A stretch of DNA of 64,000 nucleotides from Flavobacteriales bacterium. Its GTDB lineage: Bacteria; Bacteroidota; Bacteroidia; Flavobacteriales; Flavobacteriaceae. The translations under genes were made by a program, and so were the position numbers. The stretch covers positions 186,001 through 250,000 of the forward strand of contig JAMOUV010000010.1 of NCBI GenBank assembly GCA_027067965.1. Direction: 5' to 3'. The notes beneath the pieces were generated by a model. The model searched no databases, was not told the DNA's origin, and saw nothing but the letters and a program-made list of their open reading frames with translations. Below, in pieces: positions 26,475 through 36,678 of the stretch; the first letter of the stretch is position 1, and each line of letters starts with the position of its first letter.

Positions 26475-28406
26475 ATGAAATACTTATTGGGCATATTTTT
26501 TTTCTTTCTTCTAATTTGTCCTTTCCGGGCTCAATATACGGATATGCCCGAATACGTCAAGCATGAACGGCTTCAGGCAGCCAAGAAATTACGAGGAACG
26601 CCTTCGGGACAAACCGGAAATTACGATTGGATTTATCAGCGTTTGGTGCTGACTTTGGATCCGCGAAACTATTATGTGACCGGACAAACGGATGTTTATT
26701 TTAAATTTTATGAAGATAGCGACCGGTTCATATTGGATTTGTCTCATGAACTTCAAGTAAGTGAAGTACTTTATCACGGCCAACCAGTAAATTTCAGCCA
26801 AAATGATTCGGATGAATTAATCATCGATTTACCTTCGGTAATTTCTGCGGGAATTCTGGATTCCGTTCATATTGCTTATGCTGGCAGGCCGCCTTATTCC
26901 GGAATGGGATCTTTTGAGGTAAGCGAACATAATAGGATACCGGTATTATGGACCTTAAGCGAACCTTACGGGGCCAAAGATTGGTGGCCTTGCAAACAGA
27001 ATTTGACCGATAAACTGGATTCGATTGATATGATATTGCGCTATCCGGTGAAAATAAACGGGAAAATCATGCAAGGCGTTTCAAACGGTTTACTTATGGG
27101 CGAACATATCGATCATGATACTAAAATTTCTCATTGGCGTCACCGTCATTCCATACCTGCCTATTTAGTGGCCGTGGCCATTACGAACTACAGCCGGTAT
27201 TCACATCAAGCCGGTATATATCGTTCGTTCCCCATTGATAATTATGTATATCCCGAAGACTCCGCTTGGGCGGTAAATTATACACCGGTAGTGGTGGATG
27301 TGATGAATTTTTATGAAGAAAAATTCGGCGAATATCCGTTTTCGGACGAAAAATACGGTCATGCACAATTCGGTTGGAACGGTGGAATGGAGCACACTAC
27401 CGTTTCGTTTGTGGGCGGATTTTCAAGGGGATTATTGGCCCATGAATTGGCTCATCAATGGTTTGGTGATGATGTGACCTGTGCAAGTTGGTCGGATATT
27501 TGGATCAACGAAGGATTTGCCACTTATTCCGAAGCGCTCATTCAGCAACATATGGACGGACAGGAAGCATTTCGTTTATGGAAACAATATGCCGTACGAT
27601 TAATAGATGACAGACCTTCGGGTTCGGTTTATGTATTTGGTAACGATACATTGAATATTTCGCGTGTTTTTTCTTGGCCCTTATCTTACCTGAAAGGGGC
27701 GATGGTATTGCACATGTTGAGATTTATAAACGGAGACGAGATTTTTTTCCACATACTTAAACAATTTCGCGAGCGTTTCGCGGCCGATTTTGCAGCCACC
27801 GAGGATTTTAAATCCATAGTCGAAGAAATTACCGGTGAGGATTACGGCGAATTTTTTAATGATTGGGTTTACGGTAAGGGCTATCCTTCTTTTGAAACTT
27901 CATGGATGTCATTTTCTGATAATACCTATAGAGTTGTAATTCAACAAACACCATCCGACCCCGATGTGGATTTTTTCGAAACCCCGGTTAAACTCCGTTT
28001 AAGTTCAACGACCCATGACAAGGTTTTTGATACCATCGTTTCGCTTAACCGGAATAATCAAATATTTTTTATTTCAACCGACGCTGTATATGATAAATTG
28101 GAATTGGATCCCGATTATGATATTATTCGCGGCACTTCCCAAGTACATTTCGGGGGAAATATGGAATGGAATGATTCGGAAATATTTCTTTTTCCCAATC
28201 CGGCTTCGGACGAGATTCGTTTTTTTGTGAAAGACCGGAAGAATGTTCGCAATACATTTATTTTTGATTCGGGTGGAAAAATGGTCTATTATAATTTGAA
28301 TCAAAACGGAATTGTTGATATTCAACATCTTAGCTCCGGTATATATTTTCTTGGAATTATTTATGATAATGGAAAAATACTTACAGCACCATTTATTAAA
28401 TATTGA
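26475..28406 (+). CDS. Secreted M1-family metallopeptidase with T9SS sorting domain
   Basis: The 643-aa protein has a signal peptide (about 1-19) and an aminopeptidase-N type fold. The zinc site is HELAHQW (His323, His327) with the third ligand in WINEGFATY 18 residues on. The substrate loop GGMEHT resembles the canonical GxMEN motif. The C-terminus (about 575-643, FPNPASDEIRF ... SSGIYFLGI) is a type A T9SS sorting domain, so the enzyme is exported to the surface. Peptide substrates are unknown. The recX start overlaps its stop. Confidence 0.92.
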   Translation: MKYLLGIFFFFLLICPFRAQYTDMPEYVKHERLQAAKKLRGTPSGQTGNYDWIYQRLVLTLDPRNYYVTGQTDVYFKFYEDSDRFILDLSHELQVSEVLYHGQPVNFSQNDSDELIIDLPSVISAGILDSVHIAYAGRPPYSGMGSFEVSEHNRIPVLWTLSEPYGAKDWWPCKQNLTDKLDSIDMILRYPVKINGKIMQGVSNGLLMGEHIDHDTKISHWRHRHSIPAYLVAVAITNYSRYSHQAGIYRSFPIDNYVYPEDSAWAVNYTPVVVDVMNFYEEKFGEYPFSDEKYGHAQFGWNGGMEHTTVSFVGGFSRGLLAHELAHQWFGDDVTCASWSDIWINEGFATYSEALIQQHMDGQEAFRLWKQYAVRLIDDRPSGSVYVFGNDTLNISRVFSWPLSYLKGAMVLHMLRFINGDEIFFHILKQFRERFAADFAATEDFKSIVEEITGEDYGEFFNDWVYGKGYPSFETSWMSFSDNTYRVVIQQTPSDPDVDFFETPVKLRLSSTTHDKVFDTIVSLNRNNQIFFISTDAVYDKLELDPDYDIIRGTSQVHFGGNMEWNDSEIFLFPNPASDEIRFFVKDRKNVRNTFIFDSGGKMVYYNLNQNGIVDIQHLSSGIYFLGIIYDNGKILTAPFIKY

Positions 28407-28897
28407 AAAGAAAAAATACATATTATTCTCCCGATGAAGTAAAGAAAAAAATGGCCCGGTATTGTGCCTACCGGGATAGATCTACATTTGAGGTGGAAAA
28501 TAAATTAAAAGAATACCGCTTAATACCGCAAGTGCACGATGAGATTCTGGCATTTCTTATGGAAGAAAATTTCCTTGACGACGAACGTTTTGCCAGGAGT
28601 TTGGCTCGTGGAAAATTCCGTATGAAAGGGTGGGGGAGACGAAAAATCATGGAAGCGCTAAGAAATCATCGCTTGAGCGAATATTATATAAGAAAAGGAC
28701 TGGAAGAACTCGATGACGAAGAATATCAAGAAATGATTACTCGATTGATAAAGAAGAAATTAATAAATATTCAAAAAAATAGACATCCTTATCATATCAA
28801 ACAAAAGATTTACCGATATTTGTTACAAAAAGGATATTTTCCGGAAGAATTCAGGGATATTTTAGATGAAGAAATCAAACGGCATTTCGGTTCATAA
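28403..28897 (+). CDS. recX: RecX-family regulator of RecA
   Basis: The 164-aa basic, helical protein has three-helix repeats typical of RecX (YCAYRDRSTFEVENKL, then NFLDDERFARSLARGK, then GWGRRKIMEAL). It modulates RecA filaments. The start is a TTG overlapping the M1 peptidase stop in TTGA, a translational-coupling arrangement; no ATG fits better. recA is not in the window. Confidence 0.88.
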   Translation: MKRKNTYYSPDEVKKKMARYCAYRDRSTFEVENKLKEYRLIPQVHDEILAFLMEENFLDDERFARSLARGKFRMKGWGRRKIMEALRNHRLSEYYIRKGLEELDDEEYQEMITRLIKKKLINIQKNRHPYHIKQKIYRYLLQKGYFPEEFRDILDEEIKRHFGS

Positions 28898-29798
28898 TTT
28901 GGAAATTCCGAATTTGGAATTTCTTGCCAGGCAAATTGTGGAAGGGTCATTAACCGGACTCCACCGCAGCCCTTTTCACGGCTATTCGGCCGAGTTTAGG
29001 GAACATAAAATGTATGCCCCGGGCGAATCCATTAAATTTATCGATTGGAAAGTATATGCCAAAACCGAGAAACTTTATATCAAAAAATTTGATGAAGAAA
29101 CCAATATGCGTGTGCGCCTGATAGTGGATGCTTCTTCCTCGATGTATTATCCCGGCATGAATGAATTCGATTTGAATAATTTGAATAAACTGGGATTTTC
29201 GGTAGTGGCATCGGCCGTGTTAAACGAAATTCTTCGCAGACAAAGAGATGCCGTGGGATTAAGCGTATTTCATGAAGAAATCAGTGTTTCTTTACCCGAA
29301 AAAACCAATGTGCTCCATCGCAAGTTGATTGTCGGCGAATTGGAAAAACTGCTACGGGCTCCTCGAACCGGAAAAAAAACCAAACCGGTGGAAAACTTAC
29401 ATTTGATTGCCGAAAATTTGAAACGCCGGTCTTTGTCCGTACTTTTTTCCGATTTATGGACGGACAATCCCGACCCGGAACCGCTTATCGATGCCCTGAA
29501 ACACCTCCGCTATAAAAGTTCGGAATTAATTATTTTTCATGTGTTGAATTGGCACAAAGAAGTACATTTTGATTTTCCAGAACAACCGGTTCGTTTTACC
29601 GATGTGGAAACCGGCGAGCAGTTGAATATTTATCCTCAGGAAATAAAGAAAACTTATAGAACGTATTTACAAAAATACTTTCAACGTATGCGCGAAGCTT
29701 TTTATAATTACAATATAGATTATTATCCGGTTACTACCGAAACGCCCTATCACGATATTATTTCTTCTTACTTACAAAAAAGATTGCGAATGAAATAA
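28866..29798 (+). CDS. DUF58/VWA-like protein
   Basis: The 310-aa cytoplasmic protein has the DUF58 core GESIKFIDWKVYAKTEKLY (about 52-70) followed by a VWA-like metal site DASSSM (about 91-96). Later SVLFSDLW matches the second VWA strand. Proteins of this family usually act with MoxR ATPases and BatA/BatB-like membrane proteins in stress or maturation systems, but none is adjacent here. It overlaps recX by 32 bp. Confidence 0.87.
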   Translation: MKKSNGISVHNLEIPNLEFLARQIVEGSLTGLHRSPFHGYSAEFREHKMYAPGESIKFIDWKVYAKTEKLYIKKFDEETNMRVRLIVDASSSMYYPGMNEFDLNNLNKLGFSVVASAVLNEILRRQRDAVGLSVFHEEISVSLPEKTNVLHRKLIVGELEKLLRAPRTGKKTKPVENLHLIAENLKRRSLSVLFSDLWTDNPDPEPLIDALKHLRYKSSELIIFHVLNWHKEVHFDFPEQPVRFTDVETGEQLNIYPQEIKKTYRTYLQKYFQRMREAFYNYNIDYYPVTTETPYHDIISSYLQKRLRMK

Positions 29799-29881
29799 AT
29801 CCGGTTAGGAGCGCAAATCGAAATTATTATTAATGATTAAGATGTTGATTGACAATAATTCAAATAAAAAATCTTTTATAT

Positions 29882-30676
29882 ATGCTTTTACACGATGAAT
29901 TGAAAAGGGAATTTAAAAATGTGGTCGGACGTGCAGGACAAATGGTAAGACAATACCATGGAAAAGTCCGCAAAAGCGACATCCAACATAAAGCCACCCA
30001 TGATTTTGTGACGGAAATTGACAAGCAAGTGGAAAAATTTTTGGTGGAAGAATTTACACGGCTTTTGCCCGGTAGCGGATTTTTGACCGAAGAAGAAACC
30101 GTTCGTAAAACCCGGGGGGAATTTAAGTGGATTATTGACCCCATTGACGGCACGACAAATTTTATTCACGGTCTATTCCCCGTTACGGTGAGTGTGGCCC
30201 TGCGGTACCGGGAAGAAACAATAATGGGAATTGTGTATGAAATCGGTCTGAATGAATTATATTATGCCGACGAAACGGGTGCCTATTTGAATGAAAAACC
30301 CATTAAGGTTTCCGCAGAAAATAATTTGGAAAATGCCTTGATTGCCACGGGGTTCCCTTTTAAAAATTACGACCGTTTGGAAGATTATATGAAGAGTTTC
30401 GAATATTTGATGTTTCATACGTCGGGAATTCGCCGTTTGGGTTCGGCTGCGGCGGATTTGGTATATGTGGCGGCGGGACGTATGGACGGATTCTATGAGT
30501 ACGGTTTAAATCCTTGGGATGTCGCCGCCGGGGCTTTCATTGTGATGAAAGCCGGCGGAAAAATCTCCGATTTTTCCGGAAAAGCCCGGTGGCTTTACGG
30601 CGGCGAAATATTAGCCACCAATGCGCTAATTCATGACGAGTTTTTACAAGTTCTTCGCCGTTTTTTCGATAAATAG
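29882..30676 (+). CDS. Inositol monophosphatase family protein
   Basis: I chose the ATG at 29882 (264 aa) over an upstream TTG at 29849. The metal-binding motifs are intact: EEE in LTEEETV, WIIDPIDGTTNF, and the second signature NPWDVAAGAFIV. Family members hydrolyse inositol phosphates or related phosphomonoesters such as 3'-phosphoadenosine 5'-phosphate; which substrate applies is not visible. It lies 83 bp after the DUF58 gene. Confidence 0.92.
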   Translation: MLLHDELKREFKNVVGRAGQMVRQYHGKVRKSDIQHKATHDFVTEIDKQVEKFLVEEFTRLLPGSGFLTEEETVRKTRGEFKWIIDPIDGTTNFIHGLFPVTVSVALRYREETIMGIVYEIGLNELYYADETGAYLNEKPIKVSAENNLENALIATGFPFKNYDRLEDYMKSFEYLMFHTSGIRRLGSAAADLVYVAAGRMDGFYEYGLNPWDVAAGAFIVMKAGGKISDFSGKARWLYGGEILATNALIHDEFLQVLRRFFDK

Positions 30677-30812
30677 TTCAACAAAGCGAGTTTTGTTGCC
30701 TGAGCCGAAACGACAATTCAATGATTAAACCCTTTATTATCCATAACCCACTGTGATTTCCTGCCGGGCTCTTTCCGTATTTTTATGTAATTTTACTTTA
30801 ATTTATTTAAGG

Positions 30813-31745
30813 ATGCCGGCAAGTTTTTTTATTTATCGTTACGCAGCCGATTTATACGACCGGATTGATAGATTTTGGCATCATCCGTCCACGCGTCAGG
30901 CTATCAGCCGGTTATTGGCTTTGGTTTTTGTATTTTCTTTATTTCTAGGATTTTTGGTTCATCAAAAAATTCTTCCGCACTCGGGAATTTTGTCTTATTT
31001 TAAAAATCCCTTTGTTTCCATTGAGATTACTTTTACCGTACTCTTGATTATCGAACTATTCGATTTGATTTTTTCCATACCGGTTTCCGTCTCCCAATCC
31101 GTGATCAAACAATTCGAATTATTGTCCCTTATTTTTATCCGGATGGGTTTGAAAGAATTTTCTCATTTACATAAATTATTCGATTGGAATGAGATGCAAC
31201 AAATTGTAATTTCCATGTTTTTATACGGCATCGGCGCCCTGTTTATTTTCATGCTTATCGGGTTGAATCTTTATATCAAACGCCGGCTCCAAATTCGCGA
31301 GTATTTTAGAGAATATCCCTACTACAAAAAGGTCAAGAAAACAATCGCCCTGCTATTGATTATCATTTTCATAAGTATTTTATTGGGAAATATATGGAAA
31401 ATATGGCAGGGTTTGCATCCCGACTTTTCCTTTAAACAATTTTATACAGCGTTGATATTCAGCGATATATTAATTTTAATAATTTCCATGCGCTATATTT
31501 TGGATTATCATTCCATGTTTAGATATTCGGGTTATATTCTCACGACCATTTTTATTAGAATTGCCCTGACGGCCGAACCGTATTTTAATATTCTCATCGG
31601 AATAGGTGCCGTAATATACCTTATTTTGCTTACCGGCACATATAATTATTTCATGAATCGGAAAATCACAAAAAAACCACGATATTTGCACTATCATGCC
31701 GACGAAAAAAAATTTAAAGTAACGCAGAAAAATTATGGAACTTAA
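30813..31745 (+). CDS. Polytopic membrane protein, unknown function
   Basis: The ATG at 30813 gives 310 aa and has an AAGG just before it; a GTG at 30753 would add 20 residues with no signal-like character. Six or seven hydrophobic segments are seen (about 28-48, 69-92, 129-154, 177-198, 211-231, 238-258 and 260-280). The second and third have a spacing loosely like voltage-sensor/ion-channel segments, but no selectivity filter is seen. It overlaps the DUF3127 gene by 11 bp. Confidence 0.75.
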   Translation: MPASFFIYRYAADLYDRIDRFWHHPSTRQAISRLLALVFVFSLFLGFLVHQKILPHSGILSYFKNPFVSIEITFTVLLIIELFDLIFSIPVSVSQSVIKQFELLSLIFIRMGLKEFSHLHKLFDWNEMQQIVISMFLYGIGALFIFMLIGLNLYIKRRLQIREYFREYPYYKKVKKTIALLLIIIFISILLGNIWKIWQGLHPDFSFKQFYTALIFSDILILIISMRYILDYHSMFRYSGYILTTIFIRIALTAEPYFNILIGIGAVIYLILLTGTYNYFMNRKITKKPRYLHYHADEKKFKVTQKNYGT

Positions 31746-32106
31746 AGGAACGATTAAACATATTTTCGACACCCAAACCGTCGGAAATAATAATTTTAAA
31801 AAACGGGAAATGATTTTGGTAACGGATGAGCGCTATCCGCAAACCGTTAAAATCGAATTTATACAAGAAAAAACGGCCATGTTGGACGATTTTAATCCCG
31901 GCGACGATGTGACGGTTTCCATCAATATCCGCGGGCGCGAATGGGTAAATCCCGAAGGCAAAACCGTATATTTTACGAGTATTCAGGGATGGAAAATTGT
32001 CAAATCGGAAACCGGAATGCCCGGCGAGGAATTACCTCCGCCGTTTCCTCCCGAAAATGAAAATCCCTTTTTACCGGAAGAAGAAAACGACGACCTGCCA
32101 TTTTAA
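31735..32106 (+). CDS. DUF3127 OB-fold-like protein
   Basis: The 123-aa protein opens MELKGTIKHIFDTQTVG and has FKKREMILVTDE and VNIEF-like strands (VKIEFIQEKTAML), the DUF3127 pattern of Bacteroidota. The C-terminal 30 residues are Pro/Glu-rich and end DDLPF, like the acidic tip of SSB-type proteins. A single-strand-binding-like OB fold is likely by family; the role is not established. It is translationally coupled to the membrane protein before it and lies 9 bp before galE. Confidence 0.85.
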   Translation: MELKGTIKHIFDTQTVGNNNFKKREMILVTDERYPQTVKIEFIQEKTAMLDDFNPGDDVTVSINIRGREWVNPEGKTVYFTSIQGWKIVKSETGMPGEELPPPFPPENENPFLPEEENDDLPF

Positions 32107-32115
32107 TTGAAACCT

Positions 32116-33141
32116 ATGAATAAAAAAATTTTAGTTACGGGCGGTTTGGGTTATATCGGATCTCACACCGTCGTGGAACTTATTGAATCCGGATACGACC
32201 CGGTTATTGTGGATAATTTGTCCAATACACGTCCCGAAGTGCTGGACGGTATAGAAAAAATTACCGGAAAACGTCCGGTTTTTTATGATTTCGATTTGTT
32301 GAATAAAAATCACGTAAAACAAATTTTCGACGAGCATCCGACCCTCGAAGGAATCATTCATTTTGCCGCCCATAAATACGTGGGCGAAAGTGTGGAAAAA
32401 CCTTTGATGTACTACGAAAATAATTTGATGTCGTTGATCAATTTGCTTAATGAAATGCTCAATCGCGATATCCGGAGATTTATTTTTAGCTCGTCATGTA
32501 CCGTTTACGGACTTCCCGACGAACTGCCGGTAACCGAACAAACACCGGTGAAGCCGGCGATGTCGCCCTACGGGAACACCAAGCAAATAGGCGAAGAGAT
32601 TTTAACCGATACGGCCAAAGTTAGTGATTTGGAAGTCATTTTACTTCGATATTTTAATCCTATAGGCGCACACCCCTCGGCCGAGATCGGTGAACTTCCT
32701 GTGGGTGTCCCTCAAAACCTGGTTCCGTTTATTACGCAAACGGCCGCGGGACTTCATCCCGAACTCCGAATTTTCGGGGATGATTACGACACTCCCGACG
32801 GTACGGCCATACGGGATTATATTCATGTGGTTGATTTGGCCAATGCACATGTGAGAGCCCTCGAATTTTTGGAAACCGAAAAGAATAAGAACCAAGTGGA
32901 AATCTTTAATGTCGGTACGGGAAAAGGGAACTCCGTCATGGAAATTGTCAATACTTTTATGGAAGTAACAGGCGTAAAATTGCCTTATCGAATAGTGGGG
33001 CGCCGTGCGGGTGACGTGCCTGCGATTTGGGCCGATACGACCCGGGCCGAAACGGTGATGGGATGGAAAGCCAAACGCAATATTGCCGACGCCTTACGCG
33101 ATGCCTGGCGTTGGGAGAAAAAAATTCGACACATCCAATAA
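32116..33141 (+). CDS. galE: UDP-glucose 4-epimerase
   Basis: The ATG at 32116 (341 aa) is preferred over an in-frame TTG 9 bp earlier. The protein has the NAD-binding GGLGYIGSHT (about 8-17), the SSSCTVYG serine region, and the catalytic Tyr/Lys of SPYGNTKQ. The PDGTAIRDYIHV motif and overall length match GalE, which interconverts UDP-glucose and UDP-galactose. It ends the plus-strand run; a structured terminator separates it from the convergent efflux operon. Confidence 0.94.
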   Translation: MNKKILVTGGLGYIGSHTVVELIESGYDPVIVDNLSNTRPEVLDGIEKITGKRPVFYDFDLLNKNHVKQIFDEHPTLEGIIHFAAHKYVGESVEKPLMYYENNLMSLINLLNEMLNRDIRRFIFSSSCTVYGLPDELPVTEQTPVKPAMSPYGNTKQIGEEILTDTAKVSDLEVILLRYFNPIGAHPSAEIGELPVGVPQNLVPFITQTAAGLHPELRIFGDDYDTPDGTAIRDYIHVVDLANAHVRALEFLETEKNKNQVEIFNVGTGKGNSVMEIVNTFMEVTGVKLPYRIVGRRAGDVPAIWADTTRAETVMGWKAKRNIADALRDAWRWEKKIRHIQ

Positions 33142-33147
33142 AGAAAA

Positions 33148-33233
33148 ATGGAGAAGAATTAAGATCGTGTACTGAAACAACAAGCCGGTATTCAGATAAG
33201 AACAATCAACCTTAATCTTCTCCATGTTTTTTT
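33148..33233. terminator. Long hairpin terminator between galE and the RND pump
   Basis: The arms ATGGAGAAGAATTAAG (33148-33163) and CTTAATCTTCTCCAT (33211-33224) pair with a one-base bulge across a 47-nt loop. The loop contains a nested CTGAA/TTCAG pair. The right arm is followed by seven T on the plus strand, and the left arm is preceded by A residues, so it could work in both directions. Confidence 0.65.
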
Positions 33234-33240
33234 GAACCGT

Positions 33241-36200
33241 TTATTCGGCTTTTATTTCTTTTTTTCTACCGAACATAATAAAATACATACTCGGCACGAC
33301 GACCAAGGTTAAAAATGTGGCAAAGGTTAATCCATTGATCACTGCCGTAGCCAACGGCCCCCAATAAGCCGTATTTTCACCACCAATATAAATTTCAGGT
33401 TTAAACTTAGTAAACAAACCGATGAAATCTATATTCAATCCGATAGCCAACGGAACCAATCCGAAAATAGTGGTAATAGCGGTAAGTAAAACCGGACGCA
33501 AACGGGTTTTTCCGGCATGTATCAATGATTCTCTCACCAATTCTTTATCGGGCTCTTCTTCTTCGTCCATACCTAATTCGGCTTTCTTTCTTGCAATGGT
33601 TAAATTGGTATAATCAATCAATACAATGGCGTTATTTACTACAATTCCCGCCAAGGAAATAATGCCGATCATGGTCATAATCACAATAAAATCCTGCCGG
33701 GTAATAATCAATCCGAGCAATACGCCAATCATACTAAGTATAATGGTTACCAATATAATTACCGGGGTTTTAAGGGAGTTAAACTGCGTAACCAAAATCA
33801 GAAAAATTATAAATACGGCAATCATTAACGCCTTCGAAAGAAATGCCATATTTTTCTTCATTTCTTTTTGTTCTCCTTCAAAACTGTAATACATATTTTT
33901 GGATAAAGGATATGCTTCCATTAATTTTTTTATTTCACCTACTATTTCATTGGCATTATATCCTTCTAATACATTGGAAGAAAAGGTAATCGCCCTTTTT
34001 AAATTTTGTCGTTTAATAGCACTGAAACTCGAAACGGATTTTATATTTGTAATAGCCGATATGGGAATACTAACCAATTTTCCGGATTGTTGGTCACGAT
34101 ACACAACTCTTTGCTCCAATAAACTGGCCCGGTCGTTTCTGTATTTTTCGTCCAAGCGAATATTAATGGGATAGTCGTCATCGCCGTCCTTATAGGTATC
34201 GGCTTCTTTCCCATAAACGGCCGTTCGCAACTGCATACCGACTTGGGCTACCGAAACGCCATAGCGTCCGGCCTTTTCTTTGTCCACTTTCACTTCCAAT
34301 TCCGGTAAATTTTTATCCACGTCGAATACCAAATTTTCAATACCCGGAATGGCTGCATCATCTATATATTTTTTGATTTTTTCGGCTTCGATCAGGAGTT
34401 TATCATAATCATCACCTAAGAGTTTCATTTCTATGGGTGCACCCATGGGCGGTTTATGTTGATCTTTATCCACACTGATTTTAATGCCGGCATAACCCTT
34501 TATCATTTCTTGCAAATCCCGCATAATTGTTCGGGTATTGACCCCTCCTCGTTCTTCATAGGGGACAAAGTCAATCATAATTTTGGCTTTGTTAGGTGTT
34601 TTGGCCGTGATGAATCCCCGTCTAGGGTCGGCCGTGCCTTCTCCCACTTGTTCCACAATGGATCGAACGATTTTTTTGTAATTGTTTTGTTGAAGATAAG
34701 CGGTAATTTTCTTTGTGATTTTCTTAGTGAAATTATTTACTACTTCAATATCGGTGGCTTCGGGAAATTCAATATATACATAAACTTGTTTGGGATCCGG
34801 GTCGGGAAAGAAACTTGTTTTCGGAGGAAAAAGTTTTATCAATAAAAAAGAGAGAAATAATAAACCAACCGTGGCAAAGAAAACCAAATAAGCATGCCAA
34901 CCGGTTAAAGTCCATCGAACGGTTTTTACATACCAATTTTCAATCAAAGGAAGAAAAACGTTTTGAAACCAACGAATGGCTTTTTGTAATACATAATGAT
35001 ATAGAATTTGCCAAATTGCCACCAAAGCAAACCACAATCCCAAAGTATTAAATAAACCGTTCCACTTGGACCATGAAGGTAAAATGCCATAACGAATCAC
35101 GAAAAATAAAACCGACAAACCGGCATAAAACAGGGCTTTTTTCCAAATTCTATCGGTGGTTTTTTCCGAATAATCCAAAGACATATATAATCTTGCCAAT
35201 ACGGGATTTACAATTAAAGCCACAAATAATGAAGAACTTAATACGATAATTAAAGTAACCGGTAAGTATTTCATAAAACCGCCGATGATGCCGGGCCAAA
35301 ATGCCAATGGTAAAAAAGCCGCAAGGGTAGTCATCGTGGAAGTGATAATGGGCCACGCTACTTCACCAACGGCATATTTGGCCGCTTCATAAGCATTGTA
35401 TCCTTCTTCACGGTACCTGTATATATTTTCTACTATTACAATACCGTTGTCCACCAACATTCCTAGGGCCAAAACCAAGGCAAATAAAACCATTGTATTG
35501 AGTGTAATACCAAAAAAGGAAAGAATCAGAAAAGACATTAACATGGACAACGGAATGGCCACACCCACAAATAAAGAATTACGGAATCCCATAAAAAACA
35601 TTAAAATCAAAACCACGAGAATCATTCCGAAAATGATGCTGTTTTCCAAATTCGCCACTTGACTTTTGGTCCTGTCCGATAAATCGTTGGTGATATTGAG
35701 ATGAATATCTTTGGGGAAAATTTTTCGGGTTTCTTTGAGTATTTTCCGGATTTTTTCCGCCGCAATAATTTGATTGGCACCGCTTCGTTTTTTAATATCT
35801 AACATGACTACGGGTGCCCCGAACTCTCTCGCGTAACTGGTGGCCTTTTGTTCTTTAAAATGTATGGAGGCAATATCTCGTAGATAAACGGTTTTATCCT
35901 TTGCTTTACGGACAATAATGTTTGCCAATTCCGAAGGGTCTTTTATTTCGCCCGAAACTCTCAAGTTTCGTCGAATCCCGTCTTCTATCAAATCTCCCGC
36001 CGAGACATTTAAATTATTATTCTTTATTGCGGTTTCAATATTGCGAAAATTAATATTCCGGGCAATCATTTCATTCAAATCGACCGCAATTTCCACTTCT
36101 TTGTCTTGTACGCCCCGTATGTCGGCCGAAGAAATTTCGGGCAATTGTTCAATTCTGTCCTGTAATAATTCGGCTCGTTTTTTTAATTCGGAAGGTTTGT

Positions 36201-36678
36201 AATTTCCCGAAATATTAATGTTCATAATCGGCATCATTTCCGAAAAATTCAGCTTAATGGCTTTCGGTTTGGAAGGCACGTCCGAAGGCCAATCCTTATC
36301 CGCCGTAACATCATCTATCTTGTCTTTTACATCGGATAATGCCTTATCGGGGTCCACTTCGTAGGCGAATTTTATATCGATGCTCGAAAATCCGTTTTTA
36401 GATGTGGATTTTATTTCGTCCACCCCGCTTATTTTCTTTAATTCCAACTCTAAAGGACGCGTGATTAGTGCTTCGATGTCTTCGGCCGAATTTCCAGGAT
36501 ACGGCGTGCTGACAAAAACTTGGGGTGCCGCCACATTAGGCAATGATTCGCGCGGCATGTTAATATATGCCACTAAACCACCGATGGTCAATATGGCAAT
36601 TAATACCTTTACCGTGTTATAAGAACGGAGGGCAAAATTGGTTAGGGGAAATTCTTTGAATATTTTTTTATTATTCAT
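33241..36678 (-). CDS. RND-family efflux transporter (AcrB-like)
   Basis: The 1145-aa protein has the RND layout of about 12 membrane helices with two large periplasmic loops. Typical stretches are LVDNGIVIVENIYRY in the first helix group and LAGIVVNNAIVLIDYTN in the second, followed by TRLRPVLLTAITT. It forms the inner-membrane pump of a TolC/MFP system. An insert near residues 510-560 with extra hydrophobic segments makes it longer than the usual ~1040 aa. Substrate class (drug, metal or lipid) cannot be told. It overlaps the adaptor gene by 8 bp. Confidence 0.93.
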   Translation of the reverse strand: MNNKKIFKEFPLTNFALRSYNTVKVLIAILTIGGLVAYINMPRESLPNVAAPQVFVSTPYPGNSAEDIEALITRPLELELKKISGVDEIKSTSKNGFSSIDIKFAYEVDPDKALSDVKDKIDDVTADKDWPSDVPSKPKAIKLNFSEMMPIMNINISGNYKPSELKKRAELLQDRIEQLPEISSADIRGVQDKEVEIAVDLNEMIARNINFRNIETAIKNNNLNVSAGDLIEDGIRRNLRVSGEIKDPSELANIIVRKAKDKTVYLRDIASIHFKEQKATSYAREFGAPVVMLDIKKRSGANQIIAAEKIRKILKETRKIFPKDIHLNITNDLSDRTKSQVANLENSIIFGMILVVLILMFFMGFRNSLFVGVAIPLSMLMSFLILSFFGITLNTMVLFALVLALGMLVDNGIVIVENIYRYREEGYNAYEAAKYAVGEVAWPIITSTMTTLAAFLPLAFWPGIIGGFMKYLPVTLIIVLSSSLFVALIVNPVLARLYMSLDYSEKTTDRIWKKALFYAGLSVLFFVIRYGILPSWSKWNGLFNTLGLWFALVAIWQILYHYVLQKAIRWFQNVFLPLIENWYVKTVRWTLTGWHAYLVFFATVGLLFLSFLLIKLFPPKTSFFPDPDPKQVYVYIEFPEATDIEVVNNFTKKITKKITAYLQQNNYKKIVRSIVEQVGEGTADPRRGFITAKTPNKAKIMIDFVPYEERGGVNTRTIMRDLQEMIKGYAGIKISVDKDQHKPPMGAPIEMKLLGDDYDKLLIEAEKIKKYIDDAAIPGIENLVFDVDKNLPELEVKVDKEKAGRYGVSVAQVGMQLRTAVYGKEADTYKDGDDDYPINIRLDEKYRNDRASLLEQRVVYRDQQSGKLVSIPISAITNIKSVSSFSAIKRQNLKRAITFSSNVLEGYNANEIVGEIKKLMEAYPLSKNMYYSFEGEQKEMKKNMAFLSKALMIAVFIIFLILVTQFNSLKTPVIILVTIILSMIGVLLGLIITRQDFIVIMTMIGIISLAGIVVNNAIVLIDYTNLTIARKKAELGMDEEEEPDKELVRESLIHAGKTRLRPVLLTAITTIFGLVPLAIGLNIDFIGLFTKFKPEIYIGGENTAYWGPLATAVINGLTFATFLTLVVVPSMYFIMFGRKKEIKAE

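Noticed and set aside
30679-30698. Hairpin CAACAAA/TTTGTTG as a terminator of the IMPase gene
   Set aside because: The stem is AT-rich and short, and no T-run follows on either strand.
33027-33215. 62-codon plus-strand frame across the galE end and terminator
   Set aside because: It reads through galE in another frame and into the terminator hairpin.
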